Shown: positions 1-7,271 of the stretch, piece after piece
How positions within the stretch are numbered: position 1 is the first letter of the stretch
Layout: the number at the start of each line of letters is the position of its first letter
NCBI GenBank assembly: GCA_020850915.1
Contig: JADZDV010000254.1
Coordinates: 1-14,295, forward strand
From: Chloroflexota bacterium
GTDB lineage: Bacteria; Chloroflexota; UBA6077; JADZDV01
DNA length: 14,295 nucleotides
Direction of reading: 5' to 3'
The notes under the pieces: model-generated
Seen by the model: the letters and a program-made list of their open reading frames with translations, nothing else
Database searches by the model: none
What the model was told of the DNA's origin: nothing
Program-made: the position numbers and the translations under genes

Positions 1-1
1 G

Positions 2-1624
2 TACCCGGCGATCGTCACCTACGGGCCCTACGCCAAAGGCCTGTCGTTCCAGGAGGGCTATCGGCCCCAGTGGGACAAGATGGTGGCGGACCGGCCCGAC
101 GTGGCGGCCCATTCGAGCAACAAGTACCAGAACTGGGAAGTGGTCGATCCGGAGAAATGGGTGCCCTACGGGTATGCCGTGGTCCGGGTGGACTCTCGCG
201 GGACGGGCTGGTCGCCGGGTCGGGTCGACTGCGTCTCGAGCCGTGAGGCGAAGGACTTCTACGACTGCATCGAGTGGGCGGCGGTCCAGCCGTGGTGCAA
301 CGGCAAGATCGGCCTGGACGGTATCTCCTACTACGCCATCAACCAGTGGCACGTCGCGGGGCTCCAGCCACCCCATCTGACGGCGATCGTCCCATGGGAA
401 GGCTCGGCAGACTACTACCGGGACATGTCGCATCACGGCGGCATCCTGTGTGAGTTCCTCGGCAACTGGTACCCAATCCAGGTCGAGACGGTGCAGTACG
501 GCGTGGGGGAGCGGGCGCGGAGGAACCCGAACACCGGCGAGTCCGTCGCCGGCCCGATCACCCTCTCGCCGGAGGAGCTGGCGCCAAACCGGATCGACAT
601 GAAGCAGGATGTGAAGTCACGACCGCTGGACGGCCCCTACTATCGCGAGCGGTCAGCCGACTTCTCGAAGATCAAGGTGCCGCTGCTCTCGGCGGCGAAC
701 TGGGGCGGCCAGGGACTCCACCCGCGGGGCAACTTCGAGGCGTTCACCCAGTCAGCCTCCGAGCAGAAGTGGCTCGAAGTCCACGGCCTGGAGCACTGGA
801 CCCACTTCTACACAGACTACGGTCGCGAGCTACAGAAGCGGTTTTTCGACTACTTCCTGAAGGGCGAGGACAACGGCTGGGACAAGCAGCCGGCGGTCCA
901 GCTCAACGTGCGCCACGTGGACCGCTTGGTCATCCGCCACGAGAGCGAGTGGCCGCTGGCGCGCACTCAGTGGACGACGTACTACCTGAACACCGACGAG
1001 ATGTCGCTGACCGAGCAGCCGGCTGGGGAGAGCAGCGTCGACTACGACGGTCTTGGCGATGGGGTGACCTTCTGGCTGCCGACGATCGAGCAGGAGACGG
1101 AGATCACCGGTCCGATGGTGGCGAAGCTGTTCGTCAGCTCGTCGACGCATGACGCGGATCTCTTCCTGGTGCTGCGGGTGTTCGCCCCGCAAGGCAACGA
1201 AGTGGTCTTCCCGGGGGCGCTCGATCCGAACACGCCGATCGCCCAGGGCTGGCTGCGCGCCTCGCACCGCGAGCTGGATCCCGAGCGGTCGCTGCCGTAT
1301 CGGCCGTGGCACCCTCACGACGCGGTCCAGCCGCTGACGCCCGGCGAGGTGTATGAGCTCGACGTGGAGATCTGGCCAAGCTGCATCGTCGTGCCGCCCG
1401 GTTACCGGGTCGGTCTGACGGTGCGGGGCAAGGACTACGATTACGGCGGCGAGCTCAGCGAGTTTGCGAAGACGTTCCACTACGCCTCGAAAGGCTGTGG
1501 CCCGTTCGTCCACAACGATCCGGACGACCGACCCGCGGACGTGTTCGGCGGCAAGGTGAGACTCTACGCGGGTGGGGCGCGGAGCTCGTACGTCGTCCTG
1601 CCGATCATCCCGCCGAAGGGCTGA
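2..1624 (+). CDS. CocE/NonD family alpha/beta hydrolase (X-Pro dipeptidyl-peptidase-like), 5' partial
   Basis: The reading frame is open from base 2, so the gene starts left of the window; 540 residues are present. It resembles the CocE/NonD family, serine hydrolases acting on ester or amide bonds of small acyl compounds. Visible: VRVDSRGTGWSPG strand-turn region (codons near 184-226), nucleophile-elbow motif GISYYA with Ser at bases 326-328, and an HGLEHWTH segment (bases 782-805) carrying the likely catalytic His. From about base 950 the C-terminal beta-sandwich typical of PepX_C follows, with ITGPMVAKLFVSSSTHDADLF-type strands split by loops. At the position where CocE has WYDG with the catalytic Asp, this protein reads NWGGQGLHPRG (from base 698), so the Asp is absent there. 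No signal peptide can be judged because the N-terminus is missing. Substrate is unknown. Family assignment is strong; activity type is inferred. Confidence 0.9.
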   Translation, partial: YPAIVTYGPYAKGLSFQEGYRPQWDKMVADRPDVAAHSSNKYQNWEVVDPEKWVPYGYAVVRVDSRGTGWSPGRVDCVSSREAKDFYDCIEWAAVQPWCNGKIGLDGISYYAINQWHVAGLQPPHLTAIVPWEGSADYYRDMSHHGGILCEFLGNWYPIQVETVQYGVGERARRNPNTGESVAGPITLSPEELAPNRIDMKQDVKSRPLDGPYYRERSADFSKIKVPLLSAANWGGQGLHPRGNFEAFTQSASEQKWLEVHGLEHWTHFYTDYGRELQKRFFDYFLKGEDNGWDKQPAVQLNVRHVDRLVIRHESEWPLARTQWTTYYLNTDEMSLTEQPAGESSVDYDGLGDGVTFWLPTIEQETEITGPMVAKLFVSSSTHDADLFLVLRVFAPQGNEVVFPGALDPNTPIAQGWLRASHRELDPERSLPYRPWHPHDAVQPLTPGEVYELDVEIWPSCIVVPPGYRVGLTVRGKDYDYGGELSEFAKTFHYASKGCGPFVHNDPDDRPADVFGGKVRLYAGGARSSYVVLPIIPPKG

Positions 1625-1961
1625 GATGCTGAGGAGCGACCGAGGAGCCCTGGCGCGCCCGCGATTGCCGCTGGAGCGCCAGGAAACGGGCAAAAAGGAA
1701 GCCGACCGAGTGGGGGGAACGCTCGGTCGGCCATGCCTGTCGCCTGGCCCAAGAGACTTGGCGCTCTAGCGTCTTGGCCCTAGAAGCATACCAACGGTAG
1801 ATGACCGTTCGGTGAGTCGTAGATGAAGCCTCGATGAATTCTTCGCGGGCTCCATGGTAGATCGTCTTCCGCGGTGATGCGATGAACGATCTGGTTGTCG
1901 CGCAGAGCTGGCCGCCTGTCCCCGTCGACCGGCGACAACGACGACGACCTGGCGGCCGAGA
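1625..1961. other. Intergenic gap between convergent hydrolase and kinase genes
   Basis: This stretch separates the plus-strand hydrolase from the minus-strand kinase. It holds a strong hairpin at 1701-1731 and a possible small minus-strand ORF (1780-1965), both listed separately. Bases about 1780-1890 look less GC-rich than the flanks and contain GTAGAT three times (from 1797, 1819 and 1857). I could not tie these repeats to a function. Confidence 0.6.
1701..1731 (-). terminator. Intrinsic terminator, minus strand (possibly bidirectional)
   Basis: A perfect 10-bp inverted repeat (GCCGACCGAG at 1701-1710, CTCGGTCGGC at 1722-1731) encloses an 11-nt loop. On the minus strand the stem is followed by TTCCTTTTTG, a usable U-tract. 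On the plus strand no T-run follows. It therefore best serves transcription coming from the histidine kinase, about 230 nt after its stop, and may also block readthrough from the hydrolase. Confidence 0.75.
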
Positions 1962-1965
1962 TCAC
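1780..1965 (-). CDS. Possible 61-residue protein translationally coupled to the kinase (doubtful)
   Basis: A GTG codon at 1963-1965 overlaps the kinase stop codon in a GTGA arrangement, the classic coupling overlap. The frame stays open for 61 codons and ends about 50 nt before the minus-strand terminator at 1701-1731, so it would fit as the last gene of a two-gene transcript. Against it: no Shine-Dalgarno is visible inside the kinase end, the product has no motif I recognise (Arg-rich first half, ending in HLPLVCF), and third-position GC is high only in the first half. It may be chance. Confidence 0.22.
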   Translation of the reverse strand: MISAARSSSLSPVDGDRRPALRDNQIVHRITAEDDLPWSPRRIHRGFIYDSPNGHLPLVCF

Positions 1966-3788
1966 CGTGAAGGAGAGCGACCCGTGCGCGGGGGACGGGG
2001 GAGCCGGACGGTGAACGTGCTGCCGACGTCAAGCTCACTCTGGACGGAGACCGTTCCGCCCATGCGCTCGACGAGCTCCTTCGTCAGCGCCAGACCCAGG
2101 CCGGTTCCCTTGATCAGGCGGGCCTCCGGGCGAGCGGATCGGAAGAACTTCGTGAAGAGGCACGGCAGCTCCTCCTCGGAGAGGCCGATGCCGGTGTCCT
2201 CGACCTGCCAGGTGATGTCCTCTGGCATCGTCTGAACGCGGACCGTGACGTGGCCTCCGGTCGGGGTGTACTTGATCGCGTTCGCGATGAGATTGGTAAG
2301 CACCTGGCGCAGGTACAGCTCGGAGGTCTCGATCGGCTCGTCCGGGCCGAGCTGCTGCACGTCGAGCGTCTGACCCTTGGCCTGTGCTTGCTGCCGGAGA
2401 CCGCCACTCACCTGTTCGGTGAGCTCCATGGGCATGATCCGCGCGACGGGAACCGGCTCAGCCCCTCGCTCGAGTCGTCCGAGGTCGAGCAGGTTGTTGA
2501 CGAGCCGCAGCATGTAGTCGCCAGACTCGTTGATCCGCTTGACGAACTCCTCCTGCGCATCCGGCCCGAGCTTCTTCGATGGGGGCCCAGCCAGAAGCTG
2601 AGCGTAGCCGAGGATCGTGGTGAGCGGAGCGCGCAGCTCGTGAGACAGGTGAATCGCCACTTCTTCCTGCTCGCGGAGGCTCTCGGTCATCAGCGCCGCG
2701 TCGCGGAGCAGGACCAGTCCGAGGCTGTCGCGAGCCGGATCACCGGCTGAGCTGTAACTGGCGACGACCTGCCGCGGCGCGCCGGGGGCCATCTCCAGGC
2801 GCCCCTCCTCGTGGACCGGCTTGCCGCTGGCGCGGGCACGCCCGAGCAGGGCGACGTGATTGAGCCGCTCGCCGCTGGCACTGGGGCGAACAATGACGGT
2901 CTCGCTGGCCAGCGTGCCGATCGCGCCCTGTGCGCGCTCGCCGAGCCACTCGGCAGCCGTCTGGTTCAGCCACTGGATCTTGCCGTCGCGGTCCAGAGCC
3001 ACAATCGCCTCCGGCGCATGGTCGACGATCAGCTCCAGCTCCTCGCGGGCCCTCGCCGTCACAGAGGCTTCGCGCTCCAGGTCTCGCGCGCGTGTATCGC
3101 TGTTGGTGAAGCCGCGGATCAGGATCAGCAAGGCGACCGATGCCGCCAGACTGGCGCCAAACACGAGCTCATCGCCGCTCACGCTGATCCGCGCGAGGTA
3201 GATCCCGGCTGGCATGAGAGCGAGGGTGGCGAGAAGCGACGAGACGTCAGGAGCGAGGCCCCGGCGGCCATGGTAGACGGCTTCCACGGCGAGCTGCCCG
3301 GCCCAGAGCCCCAGTGCGAACGCGCTGGCGTGGACGATGCCGGGGAGCAGATCGAGTGTCATGTTGCCAGTCGCCAGCAGCGCGGCCAGGCCCGAGCCCA
3401 TGGTCGCCAGGCTGACTGCCAGGAGGCTGGCCGCGCACTGCCAGAGCGGCGGCAGACGCTGCTCCGCGCGCAGGGCGGCCGCGAACGCTGTGCCGCCCAG
3501 GGCGAGGATGCCCACAGCCAGGGGGCCGCACAACAGTCGACCGGTCAGGAGTACCGCGGGCGTGAGGGCCAACAACACGCGCGCGTGGGGAAGCCGGACT
3601 GGGAGCGCGGAGAGAGCGGCGCTGGCCAGGAGAAGGAGTGCGAACGTCGGACCGGAGCAGCCAATGGCGCGGTCGGGGCTCAGGAGCAGCCAGAGGCCGG
3701 CGGCCATCAGGATCAGCGGTAAGGCGACGCCGTGCCCCCGCTGAACAGAGAATGCCGAGCGACCGTTCATCGTACCAGTATCCCGCAA
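1962..3788 (-). CDS. Membrane sensor histidine kinase with PAS domain
   Basis: The 608-residue protein has an N-terminal block of about six or seven hydrophobic segments (residues ~21-225), a PAS-like domain (~248-360, LELIVDHAPEAIVALDRDG), a HisKA dimerisation domain with HLSHELRAPLT and phospho-acceptor His383, then a HATPase_c domain. The ATPase shows the N box LIANAIKYTPTGG (~501-512), G1 DTGIGL (531-536), F box LFTKFF (~544-549) and G2 GTGLGLALTK (561-570), so it should be catalytically complete. It would sense a membrane or cytoplasmic cue and phosphorylate a response regulator, but none is encoded here. The 3788 start is TTG with AGGGA a few bases upstream; an ATG at 3770 (residue 7) is an equally possible start with a weaker ribosome site. 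The N-terminal sensor region is not one I can name (MASE-like topology). Confidence 0.95.
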   Translation of the reverse strand: MRDTGTMNGRSAFSVQRGHGVALPLILMAAGLWLLLSPDRAIGCSGPTFALLLLASAALSALPVRLPHARVLLALTPAVLLTGRLLCGPLAVGILALGGTAFAAALRAEQRLPPLWQCAASLLAVSLATMGSGLAALLATGNMTLDLLPGIVHASAFALGLWAGQLAVEAVYHGRRGLAPDVSSLLATLALMPAGIYLARISVSGDELVFGASLAASVALLILIRGFTNSDTRARDLEREASVTARAREELELIVDHAPEAIVALDRDGKIQWLNQTAAEWLGERAQGAIGTLASETVIVRPSASGERLNHVALLGRARASGKPVHEEGRLEMAPGAPRQVVASYSSAGDPARDSLGLVLLRDAALMTESLREQEEVAIHLSHELRAPLTTILGYAQLLAGPPSKKLGPDAQEEFVKRINESGDYMLRLVNNLLDLGRLERGAEPVPVARIMPMELTEQVSGGLRQQAQAKGQTLDVQQLGPDEPIETSELYLRQVLTNLIANAIKYTPTGGHVTVRVQTMPEDITWQVEDTGIGLSEEELPCLFTKFFRSARPEARLIKGTGLGLALTKELVERMGGTVSVQSELDVGSTFTVRLPRPPRTGRSPSR

Positions 3789-3824
3789 TCCGTCCCTGGA
3801 GCGTCTCGCCGTTCATTGCCTCAT

Positions 3825-3857
3825 GCGTTCGCCAGACGGGAGAACGGCAGCGTTCGC
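3825..3857. repeat. Direct repeat GCGTTCGC x2 abutting a -35-like box
   Basis: GCGTTCGC occurs at 3825-3832 and again at 3850-3857, 25 bp apart start to start. The second copy directly touches a TTGACA at 3858-3863. The spacing is about two and a half helical turns. This could be a transcription-factor site for the divergent kinase and membrane-protein genes, or chance. Confidence 0.35.
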
Positions 3858-3886
3858 TTGACATTGAGATGCAACGGAGGCAGATT
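3858..3886 (+). promoter_or_regulatory. Candidate promoter for the low-complexity membrane protein gene
   Basis: A consensus -35 TTGACA (3858-3863) is followed after 17 nt by CAGATT (3881-3886), a weak -10 with three of six consensus bases. The predicted start of transcription, near 3893, would fall at the first base of the hairpin at 3893-3917. The -35 is convincing; the -10 is not. Confidence 0.35.
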
Positions 3887-3892
3887 CCGGGA

Positions 3893-3917
3893 GGTATCCC
3901 CCACATGGGGGCATACC
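3893..3917. repeat. Inverted repeat/hairpin in the kinase-membrane protein divergent region
   Basis: GGTATCCCCC (3893-3902) pairs with GGGGGCATACC (3907-3917) around the loop ACAT, with a single bulged C at 3912. It has no T-tract on either strand, so it is not a terminator. It could be an operator dyad, or a 5'-terminal stem on the transcript of the downstream plus-strand gene. Confidence 0.55.
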
Positions 3918-4023
3918 ACGCGCCTGGAGCTTGTGTTATCCTAGCCGTGCCGAGTTGGGCAGAACCTGTAACATTCAGATCTGCAAGCCCGCGCCAGGTG
4001 ATAGCACTAGGGGCTCGACAACA

Positions 4024-5055
4024 GTGGCGATTGGACGCGTCTTACTTACCTCGCGTTCCCAACAGCCAGGCTGGCTCCGCACGTCGCTTCCGACAGCGCG
4101 CCTCGTCGTCTTGCTGCTTCTGTTAACGCCCCTGCTGGCCGGCGTCCAACTGCTGGAGACCCGTGAAGTCCCCCCCATCGTGTTGACCCGCGTCGAGGTA
4201 CAGCAACAGTACGTCGATCGCTACGTGTACGTCCCGGGGCCGGAGCGGATGGTGTTCGTGCCGGTGCCGGCCACCGATCCAGAGGCGGCGGTCGCGGCGG
4301 CGGAGCCATCCGCGCAGGCACCAGTGCCCACCCTCGAGCCCGTCGTTCCGGCTCTGGCTGCTGCATCCGCCATCTCGGGCACCCTGGTTGATGCGCAGGC
4401 TCCGTGGGCGGTGCCCGCGCCGGATGGCGCGCGCGCGGGAGATTTTGCCGAACAGGGTGGTGCCACGGCTCTGGTGACGGCCCCTGAGCCGTTGCTCGTC
4501 ACCTCCACGACGGTGCTGCCTGGCAGTCCGCCTCAGCAGCCGGCCGCGGCACCCGAGGCGGTGGTGGCCGAGGCAGCGCCGACCGACGCGCCGTCGGAGC
4601 CTGCGCAGCCGGTCGCGGCTGCCGCGCCGTTGGAGCCGGAACCCGAGACGACTCCCATCGACCGCGAAAAGCTCGCGGCGGATAGCCGCGCTGGCAAGGA
4701 GAGCGACGCCGGTTCCGGCTCAGCCAGCGGTGGCAAGAGCAGCAAGGGCGGCACAAGCGGGAGCGGCTCGGCTTCCGGTGGCAAGGGCGGGAGCGGCGGG
4801 GCGTCGAACAGCGATGACAGCCCAGGCCAGCCTGGCGGAGGAAACCCCCAGCCAGCGGACCTGCTAGACGGTCAGGGCAGCTTGAGGCTGGATCGTCGCT
4901 CTGGCGGGTCATCCCAGGGGTCGTCATCGCAGAAGTCTGGTTCTGAGAAGAAGGCGAGTGACAACGACGGCAAGTCCTCGTCGGGCAAGGGATCCGTCAA
5001 GACTTCTGGGCGTTCCTCCGCGAGCAAGGCCCCGGCGAAATCCAAGAACAGGTAG
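4024..5055 (+). CDS. Single-pass membrane-anchored protein with Ser/Gly/Lys low-complexity tail
   Basis: I do not recognise a family. From a GTG at 4024 (AGGGG about 10 nt upstream) the protein is 343 residues: a short basic N-terminus, one hydrophobic helix (~27-44, rich in Val/Leu), a Val/Tyr-rich segment with YVDRYVYVPGPERMVFVPVP (~63-82), an Ala/Pro/Glu-rich linker (~83-215), and a tail (~220-343) of Ser, Gly and Lys. The tail contains GSGSASGGK twice (230-238 and 246-254). The frame is open upstream to a TTG at 3931, which would add 31 residues before the helix; I prefer 4024 because it gives a more usual N-in anchor with the tail outside the membrane. A clear terminator follows. A role in envelope attachment or surface display is possible but not shown. 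Confidence 0.75.
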   Translation: MAIGRVLLTSRSQQPGWLRTSLPTARLVVLLLLLTPLLAGVQLLETREVPPIVLTRVEVQQQYVDRYVYVPGPERMVFVPVPATDPEAAVAAAEPSAQAPVPTLEPVVPALAAASAISGTLVDAQAPWAVPAPDGARAGDFAEQGGATALVTAPEPLLVTSTTVLPGSPPQQPAAAPEAVVAEAAPTDAPSEPAQPVAAAAPLEPEPETTPIDREKLAADSRAGKESDAGSGSASGGKSSKGGTSGSGSASGGKGGSGGASNSDDSPGQPGGGNPQPADLLDGQGSLRLDRRSGGSSQGSSSQKSGSEKKASDNDGKSSSGKGSVKTSGRSSASKAPAKSKNR

Positions 5056-5092
5056 CACGTCCAGATCGCCAATCGCCGATTTCTACCAACAG

Positions 5093-5117
5093 GCCCCGCG
5101 TGACCGCGGGGCTTCTT
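5093..5117 (+). terminator. Intrinsic terminator after the low-complexity membrane protein gene
   Basis: GCCCCGCG (5093-5100) and CGCGGGGC (5105-5112) form a perfect 8-bp stem with a TGAC tetraloop, followed by TTCTT. It lies about 40 nt after the stop codon of the gene at 4024-5055. Confidence 0.85.
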
Positions 5118-5164
5118 GATGCCCGAGAGCGCCCGGCACCCCTCGCTGGAACACCAACATCCTG

Positions 5165-5170
5165 TAGAAT
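5165..5170 (+). promoter_or_regulatory. -10-like box TAGAAT upstream of typA
   Basis: TAGAAT matches five of six bases of the sigma-70-type -10 element and is preceded directly by TG. No convincing -35 sits 16-18 nt upstream. Transcription would begin near 5177, so the hairpin at 5191-5220 would be in the first 45 nt of the transcript. A similar GTAGAAT occurs upstream of the transpeptidase gene (12181-12187). Confidence 0.45.
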
Positions 5171-5190
5171 CTCTCAGTCCCGGATGGAGC

Positions 5191-5220
5191 AGCGTCGCAC
5201 AGCCGCGCGACGCTTTTTTT
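5191..5220 (+). terminator. Strong intrinsic terminator inside the typA leader (possible attenuator)
   Basis: AGCGTCGC (5191-5198) and GCGACGCT (5207-5214) form a perfect 8-bp stem with an 8-nt loop, followed by seven consecutive T (5214-5220). This is the most canonical terminator in the window. It lies about 135 nt before the typA start and roughly 20 nt after the TAGAAT box. It is too far from the preceding gene, which already has its own terminator at 5093-5117, to be needed by it. It could be an attenuator or the 3' end of a small RNA. Confidence 0.8.
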
Positions 5221-5355
5221 GCGCAAGGCGCCTGTGGCAGTCGCCGTGGAGCACGTTGGTCAGGCTTGTCCTCGAGACGACCGGGTCAGCCCACCGGGCA
5301 ACGGGTTGAGCTCCGCGCAGCAGGGAGTAGGGAGATCACAGGCGTTCAGGGAATC

Positions 5356-7191
5356 ATGATCGGAGACCTCGCGATCAGGAGCGACGTCCGAAACATCGCC
5401 ATCATCGCGCACGTCGATCACGGCAAGACGACGCTGGTGGATGGCATGCTGAAGCAGAGCAACATCTTCCGTGCCAACCAGGTGGTCGGCGAGCTGATCC
5501 TGGACTCCAACGATCTCGAGCGGGAGAAGGGCATCACGATCCTCGCCAAGAACACGGCGATCAGCTATCACGGAGTCAAGATCAACGTGATCGACACGCC
5601 CGGGCACGCCGACTTCTCAGGCGAGGTCGAGCGCGTTCTGAACATGGCGGATGGCTGCTTGCTGCTGGTGGACGCCGTGGATGGTCCAATGCCGCAAACG
5701 AAGTTTGTGCTGCGCAAAGCGCTCGCCATCGGGCTGAAGCCGATCGTCGTCATCAACAAGATCGACCGGCCGAACCGGCGCATTCCGGAAGTCCTGGGAG
5801 CGACGCAAGACCTCTTTCTGGAGCTTGCCACGCACGAGGACCAGCTTGACTTCGAAGTCGTCTACACGAACGCGCGCGACGGCAGGGCGACGCTGGACCC
5901 GGACGTGCCGGGCACCAGTCTGGCACCGCTCTTCGACACGATCGTCGCGTCGATCCCCGGGCCGCGCGGCGACCTCGAGGGCAGCTTCCAGATGCTCGTC
6001 ACAAGCATCGACTATGACGACTATCGCGGACGCTCGGCGATCGGTCGGATTCAGCGTGGCCGGTACAGCGCGGGCGACCAGCTTGCGCGGATCGGCCGTG
6101 ACGGCGTGCTCAAGCCCCAGAAGGGCGGCGAACTCTTCGCGTTTGAAGGGCTCAAACGCGTTCCGGTCAGCGAGGCCGTGGCGGGCGACATCGTGGCGAT
6201 CACGGGACTCGAGGAGGTGCAGATCGGCGACACCGTGGCCAGCGCACTGGAGCCCGAAGTGCTGCCGCGCCTGGAGGTGGAAGAGCCGACCGTCCAGATG
6301 ACGTTCGGCGTGAACACGTCGCCGCTGGCAGGCCGTGATGGAAAGCACCTCACCTCGCGGCAGCTTCGGGCGCGGCTCTGGCGAGAGCTGGAGACGAACG
6401 TCGCGCTGCGGGTCGCTGAGACAGAGACGCCGGACGTCTTCCTGGTCTCCGGACGGGGTGAGCTGCACCTGGCGATCCTGGTCGAAACGATGCGGCGGGA
6501 AGGCTTCGAGTTCGAGGTCTCCCGACCCGAGGTCATCCTGCGTCACCTTGACGGCCGCCTGTGCGAGCCGGTCGAGCAGCTCGTGATCGATACCAGCGAA
6601 GCGTACGTCGGCGTGCTGACGGAGGAGCTGGCTGCGCGCCTGGCGCAGCTCACCAATCTGTTCAACGATGGCCAGGGCAACGTGCGCCTGGAGTACCGGA
6701 CTCCAACACGCGGACTCATCGGGTTCCGGAGCCTCTTCCTGACGCTCACCCGTGGCGAGGGCCAGATGAGCACGCTGCTGCTCGGCTTCGAGCCGTGGGC
6801 CGGCGAGATCCGACACACCCGGAACGGCGTGCTGATCGCATCCGAGCCCGGCGTCGCGGTGACCTACGGGCTCAACAATGCGCAGGGGCGCGGCGCGACC
6901 TTCATCGACCCTGGCACGCAGGTGTACGAGGGGATGGTCGTCGGACTGAACCAGCGGAACGACGACCTGGTGGTCAACGTCTGTAAGGAGAAGAAGCAGA
7001 CGAATATCCGCTCGTCCACCGCCGAGATCGCCGTTCGACTGACGCCGCCAACGAAGCTCAGTCTGGAGCAGTCGCTGGATTTCCTGGCGCCAGACGAGCT
7101 GCTGGAGGTGACGCCGAAGACGTATCGACTGAGAAAGCGGCTCCTCTCCGCGGAGGACCGAGCCAGGATGCGCAAGGCCACCCGCGCGTAG
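5356..7191 (+). CDS. typA: Ribosome-associated translational GTPase TypA/BipA
   Basis: The 611-residue product has the usual TypA length (E. coli about 607) and domain plan: GTPase domain, a beta-barrel domain II, EF-G-like domains III and V, and the BipA-specific C-terminal domain. The GTPase shows G1 AHVDHGKT (18-25), switch I EREKGITI (~55-62), G3 DTPGH (80-84) and G4 NKID (134-137). The usual G5 Ser-Ala reads TNARDG, a mild deviation. RGELHLAIL and [13 protein letters not shown], followed by a KEKKQTNIR segment near the C-terminus, are diagnostic of the family. It binds the ribosome in place of EF-G and acts in 50S assembly and stress or low-temperature growth. The ATG at 5356 is chosen because the homologous N-terminus ([14 protein letters not shown]) follows closely; the open frame upstream to 5116 runs through a terminator hairpin and is not coding. 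AGGGA lies just upstream, spaced tightly. Confidence 0.97.
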   Translation: MIGDLAIRSDVRNIAIIAHVDHGKTTLVDGMLKQSNIFRANQVVGELILDSNDLEREKGITILAKNTAISYHGVKINVIDTPGHADFSGEVERVLNMADGCLLLVDAVDGPMPQTKFVLRKALAIGLKPIVVINKIDRPNRRIPEVLGATQDLFLELATHEDQLDFEVVYTNARDGRATLDPDVPGTSLAPLFDTIVASIPGPRGDLEGSFQMLVTSIDYDDYRGRSAIGRIQRGRYSAGDQLARIGRDGVLKPQKGGELFAFEGLKRVPVSEAVAGDIVAITGLEEVQIGDTVASALEPEVLPRLEVEEPTVQMTFGVNTSPLAGRDGKHLTSRQLRARLWRELETNVALRVAETETPDVFLVSGRGELHLAILVETMRREGFEFEVSRPEVILRHLDGRLCEPVEQLVIDTSEAYVGVLTEELAARLAQLTNLFNDGQGNVRLEYRTPTRGLIGFRSLFLTLTRGEGQMSTLLLGFEPWAGEIRHTRNGVLIASEPGVAVTYGLNNAQGRGATFIDPGTQVYEGMVVGLNQRNDDLVVNVCKEKKQTNIRSSTAEIAVRLTPPTKLSLEQSLDFLAPDELLEVTPKTYRLRKRLLSAEDRARMRKATRA

Positions 7192-7215
7192 GAGCGGCGG
7201 AGTCTCACGAGCGAA

Positions 7216-7244
7216 GAAGGCCCCGGCTGCGTGCCCGGGCCTTC
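7216..7244. terminator. Probable terminator between convergent typA and RDD genes
   Basis: GAAGGCCCCGG (7216-7226) pairs with CCCGGGCCTTC (7234-7244), eleven positions with one C-C mismatch, around a 7-nt loop. The tail on the plus strand (CTGTTGG) is poor in T and the minus-strand side has only TTCG. Its place between two converging stop codons argues for bidirectional termination. Confidence 0.6.
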
Positions 7245-7271
7245 CTGTTGGTAGGGCTTGCCGGCTGCGCT

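Larger units (their letters stand above)
5056..5355. other. Gap upstream of typA: two terminators and a -10-like box
   Basis: This 300-bp region contains the terminator of the preceding gene (5093-5117), a TAGAAT box (5165-5170), and a second strong terminator hairpin (5191-5220). About 135 nt without other recognisable elements then lead to the typA start. No riboswitch class, tRNA or convincing leader peptide was recognised. An Arg-rich ORF starting at an ATG at 5184 crosses the hairpin but lacks a ribosome site. Confidence 0.6.

Noticed and set aside
830..1693. Long minus-strand frame opposite the hydrolase
   Set aside because: It is antisense to conserved motifs of the hydrolase, is Arg-rich and lacks a family match.
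5165..5200. Resemblance of ATCTCTCAGTCCCGGATGG to a glycine-riboswitch segment
   Set aside because: Only a short stretch recalls it; the flanking paired elements and second aptamer features are absent.
5184..5309. Arg-rich 41-codon ORF in the typA leader (possible leader peptide)
   Set aside because: No ribosome site precedes its ATG and no run of one regulatory amino acid is seen; two consecutive Phe codons alone are too weak.
5116..5355. Upstream extension of the typA reading frame
   Set aside because: The 80 extra codons cross the T7 terminator hairpin, lack homology to TypA N-termini, and start inside the previous terminator.
5617..6816. Long minus-strand open frame opposite typA
   Set aside because: It is the shadow of a clearly real GTPase gene in high-GC DNA; the product is compositionally biased and has no motif or ribosome site.
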